A program made the translations under genes and the position numbers. This document shows positions 27,659 through 37,175 of a DNA stretch of 64,000 nucleotides, piece by piece; position 1 is the stretch's first letter, and every line of letters starts with the position of its first letter. Location of the stretch: NCBI RefSeq assembly GCF_038449125.1, contig NZ_CP151800.1, forward strand, positions 34,406 through 98,405, written 5' to 3'. Origin of the DNA: Kosakonia sp. BYX6. Its GTDB lineage: Bacteria > Pseudomonadota > Gammaproteobacteria > Enterobacterales > Enterobacteriaceae. Under the pieces are notes generated by a model. It was not told the origin of the DNA. It searched no databases and saw only the letters and a list, made by a program, of their open reading frames with translations.

Positions 27659-27957
27659 GTTCACTTTCTGATATGACCCTAAATGAATATGATCAACGTC
27701 AGCTTTCTTTGATGGAAGAAATGTTGTGCTCATATTCGTCGGGTAAGATAACGCTTAAACAATTGATTGATAACCTAGAAGGATTGCTGTTTTTTTTGCA
27801 ATCCGTTGATGTTGAATGGAAAAATGATTTTCATGAGCATTGGTTTGTTTTAGAGCAGGTCTATGCAGTTGCATTATTTAGAAATGAAAGCATTGATCCT
27901 GACGATCCGGATATACAAGAGTCGTTAAAGCAATTGAGAAGATTATTAAAATATTAA
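27655..27957 (+). CDS. cdiI: CdiI immunity protein for the resident CdiA toxin
   Basis: A protein of 100 residues, acidic and Leu-rich, with predicted helices and no signal peptide. It begins at an ATGA overlap with cdiA, the standard place of cdiI. The pattern of SLMEEML, LIDNLEGLLFFL, VEWKNDFHEHWFVLEQVYAV resembles small helical immunity proteins found beside polymorphic toxins. It should bind the CdiA-CT toxin in the cytoplasm. Both it and the toxin end of cdiA are AT-rich compared with the rest of the locus, as usual for exchangeable CDI ends. Confidence 0.85.
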   Translation: MSSLSDMTLNEYDQRQLSLMEEMLCSYSSGKITLKQLIDNLEGLLFFLQSVDVEWKNDFHEHWFVLEQVYAVALFRNESIDPDDPDIQESLKQLRRLLKY

Positions 27958-27989
27958 TTTCATGGCCCGATTAGTGAGGCTGGATTGTA

Positions 27990-28070
27990 ATTATTAACCA
28001 TCACCGGGATATTGACTGTGCTGTTAAGCGTTCCCGGAAAAGTCTTGATCCGCGGGCTAATCTCTTTCTT
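27990..28070 (-). pseudogene. SymE-like gene remnant 1
   Basis: Read on the minus strand these bases encode KKEISPRIKTFPGTLN followed by STVNIPV, parallel to the C-terminus of the SymE-like fragment at 30718-30965 (KKKMNQWIKDFPGALN, YTADIPV). Its 5' side is cut off where the cdiA repeat begins at 28077. It is a decayed remnant, not a working gene. Confidence 0.65.
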
Positions 28071-28076
28071 GTTGAC

Positions 28077-29024
28077 GATCTCACCCTGGACGCAGCGCGG
28101 GATATCACCCTGACCGGCGCGGCCGATACGCAGCAAACCACCGGCAGCAACTCCAGCAAGGGCGGTTCGCTTGGGGTTGGCATCACCGCCGGGCCAAATG
28201 GCGCCGGGTTCAGCGTCTCTGCCAGCGTTAACTCAGCGAAAGGCGGTGAGAAAGGTAACGGCACCTCCTGGAATGAGACCACGCTGGACGCCGGGCAGAA
28301 CGTCAGTCTGACCAGCGGGCGCGACACGCTGTTGCAGGGCGCGCAGGTTAACGGCGGGAAAGTGACGGCGGATGTCGGGCGTGACCTGACATTAAGCAGT
28401 CTGCAGGACAGCGACGATTACAACAGCAGGCAGCAGAGCGCGAGTGGCGGGCTGAGTTACACCTTCGGCGGCGGCGGAGCAGGTGCCAGCTTCAGCTACA
28501 GCCGCGACAAAATGAACAGCAACTACGATTCCGTGCAGGAGCAGACCGGCATTTTCGCCGGAACAGGCGGCTTTGACGTAACGGTCGGCAGCCATACGCA
28601 ACTGGACGGCGCGGTGATTGCCAGCCGGGCGGATGCCGGAAAAAACCGGCTCGACACCGGTACGCTCGGCTTCACGGACATCAGCAATAAAGCGGATTAC
28701 AAAGTCGAGCACCAGGGCGCAGGGTTCAGCACCGGCGGCAGCGTCGCCGGCAATGTGATTGGCAATATGGCGAGTACCCTGCTGACGGGGCTTGGCGGCA
28801 GCGGTCACGCCGAAGGCACCACGCAGTCCGCCGTGGCCGACGGCACGATTATTGTGCGCGACAGCGCGAACCAGCAGCAGGACATCGGCACGCTCAGCCG
28901 CGACACCGAACACGCCAACGGCAGCATCGACCCGATCTTCAACAAGGAAAAAGAGCAACAACGCCTGCAGACCGCGCAGCTGATTGGCGAGATTGGCAAT
29001 CAGGTGGCGGATATTGCGCGCACG
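28077..29024 (+). repeat. Long direct repeat, copy 2 (orphan cassette)
   Basis: Second copy of the 948-base cdiA segment at 25517-26464, in the same codon phase relative to the repeat. Recombination between the copies would delete exactly 2560 bases (toxin 1 and cdiI 1) and join full-length CdiA to toxin 2 with its immunity gene. Confidence 0.95.
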
Positions 29025-30260
29025 GACGCGAAGATCACGGCAACGGAAAAAGCCAGAGCGCACATGGAAACCGCGACGGCAAAAGACCGCGCAGATGCCA
29101 TCAGCCAGCTGAAAAAAGAGGGGAAAGCGGTCACAGATGAGGCCATCAGTGACCAGATGTATCAGACCTTCTATAACGCTGAATTTGAGAAAACGAAACA
29201 GGGGACGGGCGGAAGTGTTCAGCGAGCCATCACGGCTGCAACCGCCGCCGCGCAGGCACTGGCGGGCGGCGATATCAAATCCGCCATTGCCGGTGGCGCA
29301 GCGCCTTACCTGGCGAATGAAATTGCCCGGCTGATACCGGAGACTGACCCGACCGGGCGCATTCTGGCGCATGCCGCCATCAATGCCGCGCTGGCGGCCG
29401 CCAGCGGAAAAGATGCGGCTTCGGCAGCGGCGGGAGCCGCAACGGGTGAGCTGGCGGGCATGATTGCTGCCGATGCATACCATAAAAACGTCAGCGAACT
29501 GAGCGAGGAAGAAAAACAGACCGTATCCGCGCTGGCAACCCTGGCGTCCGGGCTGGCGGGTGGTCTGGTGGGGAACAGCGGCGCGAATGCGGTCGCTGCG
29601 GCGCAGGCCGGGAAAACCACGGTGGAGAATAATGTACTGAGCGTGATAGCGGCGGAAGCAGCGGCTAATACGGCAGCAGCAGTGGCTGGAGCAGCTGGAA
29701 ATGCCAGCAAAGGTACTGTAAATGGTGATGACTGGGATGCCGGTGGTGGCTGCGAAGGCAGCCGTGAGCAGTGCGCCGTGCGTGACGGAACTCGTGGGCC
29801 GGGTCATGTAATGAATGGTAATGGTTCGGAAGAGAACGACCAGCCTAATATTGCCAAAGATCTGACTGCTGACGAGAAAGCTGAGCTGGGTGGTACTGGC
29901 TCGGGAACGGGTACGCCTCCTCCACCAGAAAATGATCCCAGGCAGCAAAATGGGAAGCCTGTAGAAAAACTTAATCAGAAGCAAGAAAGTGCTATCAAAA
30001 AGATTGATAACACTATAAAAAATGCTCTGAAAGATCATGATATAACTGGAACTATCAAGGATATGGATGGTAATCCAATTCCCAAAGAGAATGGGGGGTA
30101 TTGGGATCACATGCAGGAAATGCAAAATACTCTCAGAGGGTTGAGAAATCATGCGGATACGTTGAAAAATGTGAATAACCCTGAAGCACAGGCTGCATAT
30201 GGCAGGGCAACCGATGCCATTAATAAAATAGAATCAGCTTTAAAAGGACATGGAATATGA
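28077..30260 (+). pseudogene. Orphan cdiA-CT module (toxin cassette 2)
   Basis: An open frame continues from 27978 to 30260 but lacks a start codon with a ribosome site, so it is a silent orphan module rather than a gene. It carries the end of FHA-2, a pretoxin region with a perfect VENN motif at 29622-29633 and a toxin part of 208 residues. The final 75 residues (TGTIKDMDGNPIPKENGGYW to [11 protein letters not shown]) resemble the polymorphic toxin type 28 (Ntox28) domain, a predicted ribonuclease, as I recall it. The stop overlaps the next gene by an ATGA. It could become active by recombination with cdiA through the 948-base repeat. Confidence 0.85.
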
Positions 30261-30643
30261 TGACCTTTCGTAAATTGATAGGAAATATCAATGTAACGAA
30301 GGAACCAAGCCAGCAATCTTCGCTTGAACAATGGTTCGAACGTATCATTGATATACCTATCGAAGAATTGACAGTGGAAGATCTTTGTCGTGCTATTCGC
30401 CAGGAATTATGCATTGCTCAGCTTATGCCAAGAGTGTTGGAAGTTATGATTGATGATCCATTGGCTGGAGAATATTACGATGGAGAACTAATAGCCGCCT
30501 TGTCGACGATAAAAGAAAGTGATCTGAAGGATCAGAGAAATACTTTTATCCAAATTCAGCAGGTTATAAATCAACTGTCGTCTTCAGATGTTAATGATGA
30601 TCTAAAAAAAGACATATTAAAAATCAATCAGATAGTCTCATGA
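30257..30643 (+). CDS. CdiI-family immunity protein of the orphan cassette
   Basis: A protein of 128 residues that begins at an ATGA overlap with the orphan toxin. The core [40 protein letters not shown] and [12 protein letters not shown] is the pattern of a widespread family of CDI immunity proteins. It is predicted helical, cytoplasmic and acidic. The second in-frame ATG (30260) is an alternative start. It could still protect against sibling cells that carry this toxin, if a promoter exists; none was seen. Confidence 0.85.
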   Translation: MMTFRKLIGNINVTKEPSQQSSLEQWFERIIDIPIEELTVEDLCRAIRQELCIAQLMPRVLEVMIDDPLAGEYYDGELIAALSTIKESDLKDQRNTFIQIQQVINQLSSSDVNDDLKKDILKINQIVS

Positions 30644-30717
30644 TAAATTTCGGTCATTGAGCCAGGGTTTTTACTTTACCGGTCAGGACTTGCCCCGCTT
30701 CAGGCAGTCATAGCGGG

Positions 30718-30965
30718 CTACTTCCGCCGGATAACCGGAATATCGGCGGTATAGTTCAGCGCCCCCGGAAAGTCCTTGATCCACTGGTTCATCTTCTTTT
30801 TGCTGAAATAGGTGACGCTTAACCCTTCTGCGCAGCCCCACAGCTCGCGGCTGTTTTGGGTGGTGATAACGATACAGTCGGGCATCACCCTGATCTTAAT
30901 CGCCATACCCGGCGTAAAGCCCGCCTGCGAAATCCATGCGCCCTGTAGCGGCAGATAGTCATACC
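30718..30965 (-). pseudogene. SymE-like toxin gene remnant 2 (5' end lost)
   Basis: The minus-strand frame encodes YLPLQGAWISQAGFTPGMAI followed by KIRVMPDCIVITTQ, matching the AbrB-fold core of SymE (LKGQWLEAAGF, V-KVMEGCIVLT) as I recall it. It ends in VIRRK at 30718. The 5' end is cut at 30966 by the third cdiA fragment, so the start codon is missing. Known SymE is an SOS-induced RNA-acting toxin; SymE-like genes are common near rhs and cdi cassettes. This copy is not functional as it stands. Confidence 0.75.
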
Positions 30966-31250
30966 AGACCACGCTGGACGCCGGGCAAACGTCAGCCTGA
31001 CCAGCGGTCGCGACACTGTTGCAGGGCGCGCAGGTTAATGGCGACAAAGTGACGGCGGATGTCGGGCGTGACCTGACATTAAGCAGTCTGCAGGACAGCG
31101 ACGATTACAACAGCAGGCAGCAGAGTGCGAGTGGCGGGCTGAGTTACACCTTCGGCGGCGGCGGAGCGGGTGCCAGCTTCAGCTACAGCCGCGACAAAAT
31201 GAACAGCAACTACGATTCCGTGCAGGAGCAGACCGGCATCTTCGCCGGAA
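30966..31250 (+). pseudogene. Third, broken cdiA fragment
   Basis: These 285 bases match 25716-26003 of cdiA with gaps of 1 and 2 bases that together restore the frame. An apparent ORF from 31019 to 31393 reads out of the fragment into unrelated sequence and is not a gene. It marks an older cassette whose toxin end is lost. Confidence 0.85.
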
Positions 31251-31488
31251 TATTATCGGCGCTTCTTTGGCTGGCCTTAGCGACGCGCAGGCGACAAATA
31301 TCCTCAATCCACCACCGCAGCGCGGGTTGTAAGCCGCTTTGCCAAAATCAATCATTGCTTAGCTGTAACTTTGCTAAGGATTTATCGCTATAAGCCATAC
31401 ATTTTCGTTGTTAGACAGGGTGGGACGCGGCTCTTATCTTTCGTCATGATTTGTAAATTTCACGCAATCATTTGATGAGGGAGCAATT
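31251..31488. other. Junction region after the cdi array
   Basis: After the cdiA fragment stops, GC-rich sequence up to about 31331 looks like a lost coding end (a frame reading IIGASLAGLSDAQATNIL to TAA at 31332 is open) but is not recognised. AT-rich sequence then holds the leader of the ABC importer operon. No clear promoter or hairpin was seen. Confidence 0.4.
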
Positions 31489-33192
31489 TTGGCCAGGTTA
31501 CTGAATCGCTTAACAACAACACCCACGCATTTCACCCTTGCTCTGAAAATTGCTCTGCTCAGCAGCGTAGTCGCTTTTTCGGGTGCCGCTTTCGCCGATG
31601 AACCCCTAAAAGAGGGCATTACGCCCGCGACGGACGCCAGCCAAGTCCCGGCGGCGGCGAAGCTGCGTAAAGACACGGTGGTGGCGGGTATTTCTGAACC
31701 GCAGGGGATTTTTAACCCCTACTTCTTCGTCAATGGTTGGGATGAAAACGTCACCAACGTCATCTTCTCGCGCCTGATTGACTGGGACAGCCACGGCAAG
31801 CTGGTGCCGGGCCTGGCGGAAAGCTGGACGGTCAGCCCGGACAACAAAGTCTATACCATCAAGCTGCGCCCCAATTTGACCTTCAGCGACGGCTCGCCGC
31901 TCACCGCCGAAGATGTCGCTTTCACTCTAACCGTGCTGTACGACCCGAAATATGACGGCGATACCGATATCACCCTCGCCAATATCGCGGGCGGTGCGGA
32001 ATACAAAGCCGGAAAAGCCGACAGCGTCAGCGGCCTGAAAGTGATCGACCCGCTGACCCTGCAAGTCACCACTACCCAACCGGGCGCGACCACGCTGTCT
32101 AAAATCGGCGGGCCGGTACTCTCCAAAGCGTATTACGGCAAAGATTACCAGCGCGGGAACCTTGATTATCTGCGCACGCTGCACGGCAAGCCGCTCGGTA
32201 ACGGGCCGTATGTCTACGAAAAATACATTCCCGGCCAGGAAATCCGTTTCCACGCCAACACCCATTTTTATCGTGGTACCCCGCCCACACCGCGCTTTAT
32301 TTACCGCGTGACCAACCCCTCGACCAACTTCCAATTATTCCAGACTGGCGAAACAGATTATGACGCCTTCACCTCGCGCCCGGATGATATCGAACAACTG
32401 AAATTGCTCGGCTTCGCCAACATCAATCTGTATGGCTCCAGCGACTACAGCCAAGTGGAGTTCAACGTGCGCCGCCCGGCCTTGCAAGACGTGAAAGTGC
32501 GCCAGGCGCTGATTTACGGCCTCGATCGCCAGAAACTGATTGATGTGGTGTATCAGGGCTACGGCAAAGTGGCGATTGAGCCGATTGCGCCGATCTCCTG
32601 GGCGTATAACGCCGACGGCGTGAACCCGTACAAATTCGACCCTACACAGGCGAAGAGATTGCTGGATGAAGCAGGCTGGAAACCGGGGCCGGACGGCATC
32701 CGCGTGAAAGACGGTAAACGGCTGGAACTGACGCTGCTGGCAAGCAAAAAAGTGCTCAATGACGCATTAATCCCGATTGCCAAAGAGAACTGGCAACAGA
32801 TTGGCGTGCTGCTAAAACCGCAAGTTGTCGACTTCAACGCGCTGATGGCGCAGCGCAAATCGGGCAATTATGACCTCGCGTCTTTCAGCACCAGCACGCT
32901 GAACGATCCGCATGATGGCGTGTGGGATTTTTACAGTACGGAAGCGAAAGAGTCCGGCTATAACAATCCACAGGTCGACAAGCTGATTAACGACGGCAAT
33001 GCGGTGCTGGATATCGAAAAACGCAAACCGATTTATCACCAACTCTACACCGTGTTGGCGGAGGATCCGCCGGTAATTTTCCTCGGTTATCGCCAGATTT
33101 TGTCGGCGAGCAGCGCCCGCGTCACCGGCTTTAAGCCGGATATTTACAACGGGCTGACCGGCAGCCTGCCGAATGTGAAAATCGTTAAGTAA
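31489..33192 (+). CDS. ABC importer, substrate-binding protein (Dpp/Opp family 5)
   Basis: A protein of 567 residues. The signal peptide (about 1-36) has a hydrophobic core FTLALKIALLSSVVAFSGA and ends AFA. The family 5 pattern SRLIDWDSHGKLVPGLAESW with YTIKLRPNLTFSDGSPLTAED is complete, as is the later GLDRQKLIDVVYQGYG. No Cys in a lipobox position, so it is a free periplasmic protein. The start is TTG at 31489, set well by GAGGGAG 5 bases before it; no ATG fits. It is the first gene of a five-gene importer operon. The substrate may be a peptide, a glycoside or another amphiphile; it cannot be told. Confidence 0.9.
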   Translation: MARLLNRLTTTPTHFTLALKIALLSSVVAFSGAAFADEPLKEGITPATDASQVPAAAKLRKDTVVAGISEPQGIFNPYFFVNGWDENVTNVIFSRLIDWDSHGKLVPGLAESWTVSPDNKVYTIKLRPNLTFSDGSPLTAEDVAFTLTVLYDPKYDGDTDITLANIAGGAEYKAGKADSVSGLKVIDPLTLQVTTTQPGATTLSKIGGPVLSKAYYGKDYQRGNLDYLRTLHGKPLGNGPYVYEKYIPGQEIRFHANTHFYRGTPPTPRFIYRVTNPSTNFQLFQTGETDYDAFTSRPDDIEQLKLLGFANINLYGSSDYSQVEFNVRRPALQDVKVRQALIYGLDRQKLIDVVYQGYGKVAIEPIAPISWAYNADGVNPYKFDPTQAKRLLDEAGWKPGPDGIRVKDGKRLELTLLASKKVLNDALIPIAKENWQQIGVLLKPQVVDFNALMAQRKSGNYDLASFSTSTLNDPHDGVWDFYSTEAKESGYNNPQVDKLINDGNAVLDIEKRKPIYHQLYTVLAEDPPVIFLGYRQILSASSARVTGFKPDIYNGLTGSLPNVKIVK

Positions 33193-33239
33193 CACCGTTA
33201 TAACTGCCGGGTTTTCCCGGCAGTTGCCATGAGAAAGCC

Positions 33240-34199
33240 ATGCGAAATTTTATCCTCAGGCGACTGCTGCAAACCGTGCCAATGCTGCTGCTCGCGTCGC
33301 TGATCATCTTTATGCTGTTCGCGAAAACGCCCGGCGATTTTATCGACGGCAATATCACGCTGACCGCCGCCCGCGCGGCGGAACTGAAAGCCATTTACGG
33401 CCTCGACCAACCGCTGTTCACCCGCTACCTGCACTGGCTCGGTCAGTTGTTGCGCGGCGATCTCGGTTTCTCGCTGCAATACCAAATCCCGGTCAGCCAG
33501 TTGCTTAACCAATACATCTGGAACTCGTTTTTACTGGCAAGCGTCGCGTTAGTCTTTTATTGGGGAATTGGCCTGGCGGTAGGCATTGCGTCGGCGCTGA
33601 AACCCAATTCGTTATTCGATCACCTGGTCAGCGTCGCGGTGTTTGCCGCCATGTCGTTTCCGACCTTTTTTCTCTGCCTGCTGCTCATCAAATGGTTCGC
33701 GGTGGATTTGCATTGGCTGCCCGTTGGCGGCATGACCAACACCGGCAGCGACGACAGCGGCTTGGCGTGGATGATGCAGGTCGCGGCACACCTGGTGCTG
33801 CCGGTGATGGCGCTGGTGATGTTGCAGGCGGGCAGCCTGACGCGCTATTTCCGCGCCAGTATGTTGGACGTGGTGAAGATGGATTTTATCCGCACCGCGC
33901 GCGCCAAAGGGCTGCGCGAACGCACGGTGATTTTCAAACATGCGCTGCGCAATGCACTGTTGCCGATTATCACCCTGCTCGGTTTTGAACTGCCGGGGCT
34001 GTTTTCTGGCGCGATCATCACCGAAAAGGTGTTCAACTGGCCGGGCGCGGGGCATATCCATATCGATTCGCTGGCGGCGCGTGATTACCCGGTGCTAATG
34101 GGCTTCACCCTGTTTCTGGCGGTATTAACTATTCTCGGTAATTTGCTGGCCGATGTGTTGTACGCGTGGGCCGACCCGCGTATTCGGGTGAGGTCGTGA
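33240..34199 (+). CDS. ABC importer permease, DppB type
   Basis: A protein of 319 residues with six membrane helices. The N-terminal FILRRLLQTVPMLLLASLII and the EAA loop region (DFIRTARAKGLRERTVIFKHALRNALLPI) are typical of DppB/OppB. It lies 47 bases after the binding protein, and its stop overlaps the next permease start as TGATG. Confidence 0.93.
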   Translation: MRNFILRRLLQTVPMLLLASLIIFMLFAKTPGDFIDGNITLTAARAAELKAIYGLDQPLFTRYLHWLGQLLRGDLGFSLQYQIPVSQLLNQYIWNSFLLASVALVFYWGIGLAVGIASALKPNSLFDHLVSVAVFAAMSFPTFFLCLLLIKWFAVDLHWLPVGGMTNTGSDDSGLAWMMQVAAHLVLPVMALVMLQAGSLTRYFRASMLDVVKMDFIRTARAKGLRERTVIFKHALRNALLPIITLLGFELPGLFSGAIITEKVFNWPGAGHIHIDSLAARDYPVLMGFTLFLAVLTILGNLLADVLYAWADPRIRVRS

Positions 34200-35146
34200 T
34201 GCTCGGTTCTCTGTTCTCCACCCATCGCCGCCTGCGCAAAGCGGACATCCCGGCGTTGGCGCAGGCCACGCCTTCGCCCTGGCGACAGGCATGGAAAGCG
34301 TTGCGCCACAATCAGCTGGCGATGCTGTGCCTGGTGTTGCTGGTGGCGATGGCGCTCTGGTGCATGCTGGGGCCAATCTGGTCGCCGTGGAAAGATGACG
34401 CCACCGACGCGCTGATGATCAACAAACCGCCCGGCGCCGAACACTGGCTGGGCACGGATTTTCTCGGCCGCGATGTTTACACCCGGCTGCTGCTGGCGGG
34501 GCGCATTTCGCTGATTATTGGCCTGCTCACCATGCTGCTGTCGGTGGCGCTCGGCTATTTGCTCGGCGCGGTGTCAGGTTATGCGGGCGGCTGGACCGAC
34601 AAACTGATTATGCGGCTGGCGGATCTGGTGATGACCATCCCGAGCTTGCCGTTGCTGATTGTTGCTGGCGCCATGCTCTCAGAGCTGGATTTCTCCGCAG
34701 AATCGCGCATCTACATGGTGGTTATCATGCTGAGCCTGTTGGAGTGGCCAAAGCTGGCGCGGCTGGTGCGCGGGCAAATTTTGTCCCTGCGCGAGCGCGA
34801 TTTTATGCTGGCAACAAAGGTGCTTGGCCTGTCGGCGCGCCGCCGCCTGTTTGGTCATTTGCTGCCGAACACGGTGCCGATTCTGGTGGTGATGGCGACG
34901 ATGGCGGTGGCAAACGCCATTTTGATGGAATCCGCGCTGAGCTACCTTGGTCTGGGCGTTGTTCCGCCGACGCCATCGTGGGGCAATATGATGGACGCCG
35001 CCAACAGTCTGATCGATTTTCAGCGCCGCCCGTGGCTGTGGATGCCGCCGGGCATCGCCATTTTTATCACCGTGATTGCCATCAATGTGTTGGGTGACGG
35101 CCTGCGCGATGCGCTCGATCCGAAAATGAAACGGAGCCTGAAATGA
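34199..35146 (+). CDS. ABC importer permease, DppC type
   Basis: A protein of 315 residues from the ATG at 34199, chosen because it overlaps the previous stop by one base; the frame is open upstream to 34166 but without need. Family blocks are HWLGTDFLGRDVYTRLLLAGRISL and the EAA loop RERDFMLATKVLGLSARRR. It has about six membrane helices and pairs with the DppB-type permease. Its stop overlaps the next ATPase gene by 4 bases. Confidence 0.92.
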   Translation: MLGSLFSTHRRLRKADIPALAQATPSPWRQAWKALRHNQLAMLCLVLLVAMALWCMLGPIWSPWKDDATDALMINKPPGAEHWLGTDFLGRDVYTRLLLAGRISLIIGLLTMLLSVALGYLLGAVSGYAGGWTDKLIMRLADLVMTIPSLPLLIVAGAMLSELDFSAESRIYMVVIMLSLLEWPKLARLVRGQILSLRERDFMLATKVLGLSARRRLFGHLLPNTVPILVVMATMAVANAILMESALSYLGLGVVPPTPSWGNMMDAANSLIDFQRRPWLWMPPGIAIFITVIAINVLGDGLRDALDPKMKRSLK

Positions 35147-36123
35147 GCGAACCGCTGGTCGCTTTCAACCAATTATCGGTCTCCTTTGCCGCCGAACAGG
35201 GTCGGGTGCGGGCGGTGCAGGAGGTGTCGTTCATCATCAATGCCGGGCAGACCATTGGCGTGGTTGGTGAATCCGGCTGCGGCAAAAGCGTCACCGCCCT
35301 GTCATTGATGGGGTTGTTGCCCCCGCAGGCGGCACGCATCGACGGCGGGCAAATTCTCTTTCAGGGCAATGATTTGTTGCGCCTGAAACCCGCGAAGATG
35401 GCCGATCTGCGTGGCAATCAACTGGCGATGATTTTCCAGGAGCCGATGACGGCGTTAAATCCGGTGCTGACCATTGGCGAGCAGCTTTGCGAACCGCTGA
35501 TCCGCCATCGCGGTGAAACACCGAAAGCGGCCTGGCAGCATGCCACGCAATTGATTCACGAGGTCGGGCTGGCGCGCGCGGAAAGCCTGATGAGCAGTTA
35601 TCCGCATCAGCTTTCCGGCGGCATGTTGCAACGTATCATGATTGCCATGGCGTTGAGCTGCCAGCCAAAACTGCTGATTGCCGACGAACCGACCACCGCG
35701 CTGGATGTCACCGTGCAGGCGCAAATCTTGCGGCTGCTGCGCGATCAGGCGCGGGCGCAGCAGATGGCGTTAATGCTCATCACCCACGATTTAGGCGTGA
35801 TTGCGCAGATGGCGGAACATGTGGTGGTGATGTACGCCGGGCGCGTTGTTGAGCAGGGGCCGACCGCCGAGGTGCTGCGTAACCCGCTGCATCCGTATAC
35901 CAAAGGGCTGATTGCCTCGCGCCCGGTGCCGGGCGAGCGGCGACGTCGGCTTTATTCCATTCCCGGCCAGGTGCCCGATCTCGCCGCGTTGCCGCCGTAT
36001 TGCGCCTTTTACGATCGCTGCGAACGCGCCACGGCGCAGTGCCGTCGCGGGGTTCCGCCGTTGATCGGCCAGACCCGGCAGGCGGCCTGTATTCACAGTG
36101 AATTCGCGGAGCCGGTCGCATGA
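35143..36123 (+). CDS. ABC importer ATPase, DppD type
   Basis: A protein of 326 residues. Walker A is GESGCGKS (about 43-50), the signature is LSGGM (about 157) and Walker B is [13 protein letters not shown] (about 176-188). The C-terminal extension with the Cys motif [14 protein letters not shown] matches the oligopeptide-transporter domain, which in some members holds an iron-sulfur cluster. It overlaps its neighbours by ATGA at both ends. Confidence 0.94.
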   Translation: MSEPLVAFNQLSVSFAAEQGRVRAVQEVSFIINAGQTIGVVGESGCGKSVTALSLMGLLPPQAARIDGGQILFQGNDLLRLKPAKMADLRGNQLAMIFQEPMTALNPVLTIGEQLCEPLIRHRGETPKAAWQHATQLIHEVGLARAESLMSSYPHQLSGGMLQRIMIAMALSCQPKLLIADEPTTALDVTVQAQILRLLRDQARAQQMALMLITHDLGVIAQMAEHVVVMYAGRVVEQGPTAEVLRNPLHPYTKGLIASRPVPGERRRRLYSIPGQVPDLAALPPYCAFYDRCERATAQCRRGVPPLIGQTRQAACIHSEFAEPVA

Positions 36124-37088
36124 GCCACCCTTATGTTATTGAAGTTGACGGGCTGAAAAAGCACTTCCCTCTGCGTGAGGGGGTGTTTGGACAGGAAACC
36201 GGGCAGTTACGCGCAGTAGATGGCGTCAGTTTCAAGATTCGTCAGGGCACCATTTTCGGGCTGGTGGGCGAATCCGGCAGCGGAAAAACCACCGTCGGGC
36301 GCACGCTGCTGGGGCTGTACGATAAAACTGCCGGCAGCGTGAAATACCGGGGCCAGGAGCTGCATGATTTGTCGCCGAAAGCGCTGCGCGCCCTGCGCCC
36401 GAAAATCCAGTTGGTGTTTCAGGATCCGTACAGTTCGCTGAATCCGCGGATTCGCATTGGCGATGCGATTGGCGAAGCGATGCTCGAACACAAGCTGTGC
36501 AGCCGCGCCGAGTTGTACGACAAGGTGATTGCGGTGATGAAAATCTGTGGGCTGTCGCCACAGCATTACAACCGTTTTCCCCATGAGTTTTCCGGCGGCC
36601 AGCGTCAGCGCATCGGCATTGCTCGCGCGCTTATCCTCAACCCGGATTTTATTATTGCCGACGAGCCGATTTCGGCGCTGGATGTCTCTATTCAGGCGCA
36701 GATTATCAACCTGTTCGCCGATCTGCGTGACGACCTCGGCGTCACCTTTCTGTTTATCTCGCACGATCTTGGCGTGGTGGAGCATCTGTGCGATGACGTG
36801 GCGGTGATGTATCTCGGACAACTGGTGGAAACCGCCAGCCGCGATGCACTGTTCAGCCAGCCGCTGCATCCTTACACCCAGGCGCTGCTGGCGGCGGTGC
36901 CAACACTGGATCCCCTGCGCGAGCCGGTTGCCGTGGTGCAGGGCGAAATTCCTGACCCGTCACGTCCCCCGTCGGGTTGCCGGTTTTCGTCTCGCTGCCC
37001 GCTGGCAACCGCGCAATGCCGTCAGGATGTTCCGGTGCTGCGTGAAGTCGCGCCCGGACACCGTGTGGCCTGTCATTTGGTGGATTAA
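36120..37088 (+). CDS. ABC importer ATPase, DppF type
   Basis: A protein of 322 residues. Walker A is GESGSGKTT (about 56-64), the signature is FSGGQRQR and Walker B is FIIADEPISALDVS. The C-terminal SGCRFSSRCPLATAQC motif is again that of the peptide-transporter ATPases. It ends the five-gene operon. Confidence 0.94.
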   Translation: MSHPYVIEVDGLKKHFPLREGVFGQETGQLRAVDGVSFKIRQGTIFGLVGESGSGKTTVGRTLLGLYDKTAGSVKYRGQELHDLSPKALRALRPKIQLVFQDPYSSLNPRIRIGDAIGEAMLEHKLCSRAELYDKVIAVMKICGLSPQHYNRFPHEFSGGQRQRIGIARALILNPDFIIADEPISALDVSIQAQIINLFADLRDDLGVTFLFISHDLGVVEHLCDDVAVMYLGQLVETASRDALFSQPLHPYTQALLAAVPTLDPLREPVAVVQGEIPDPSRPPSGCRFSSRCPLATAQCRQDVPVLREVAPGHRVACHLVD

Positions 37089-37093
37089 CTGCG

Positions 37094-37120
37094 TCACATA
37101 TTCACCGCTCGAATGTGTGA
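37094..37120. promoter_or_regulatory. Inverted repeat before the LysR gene
   Basis: TCACATATTC and GAATGTGTGA form a 10-bp inverted repeat with one mismatch and a 7-base spacer, 6 bases after the importer operon. No T run follows, so an operator for the next regulator, or a degenerate CRP-like site, is more likely than a terminator. Confidence 0.35.
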
Positions 37121-37175
37121 TCGCGTCCGGAGAACGCTTATGATAAGCCCATAAAAAGCAGGCTTATTACGAGGA

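Noticed and set aside
28392-30152. A 586-codon open frame on the minus strand
   Set aside because: It lies wholly antisense to the orphan cdiA-CT module and has the composition of a shadow of that GC-rich coding sequence; no start signal or family pattern.
31019-31393. Apparent 124-codon gene
   Set aside because: It is the third cdiA fragment read from a TTG into unrelated sequence; no ribosome site and no complete domain.
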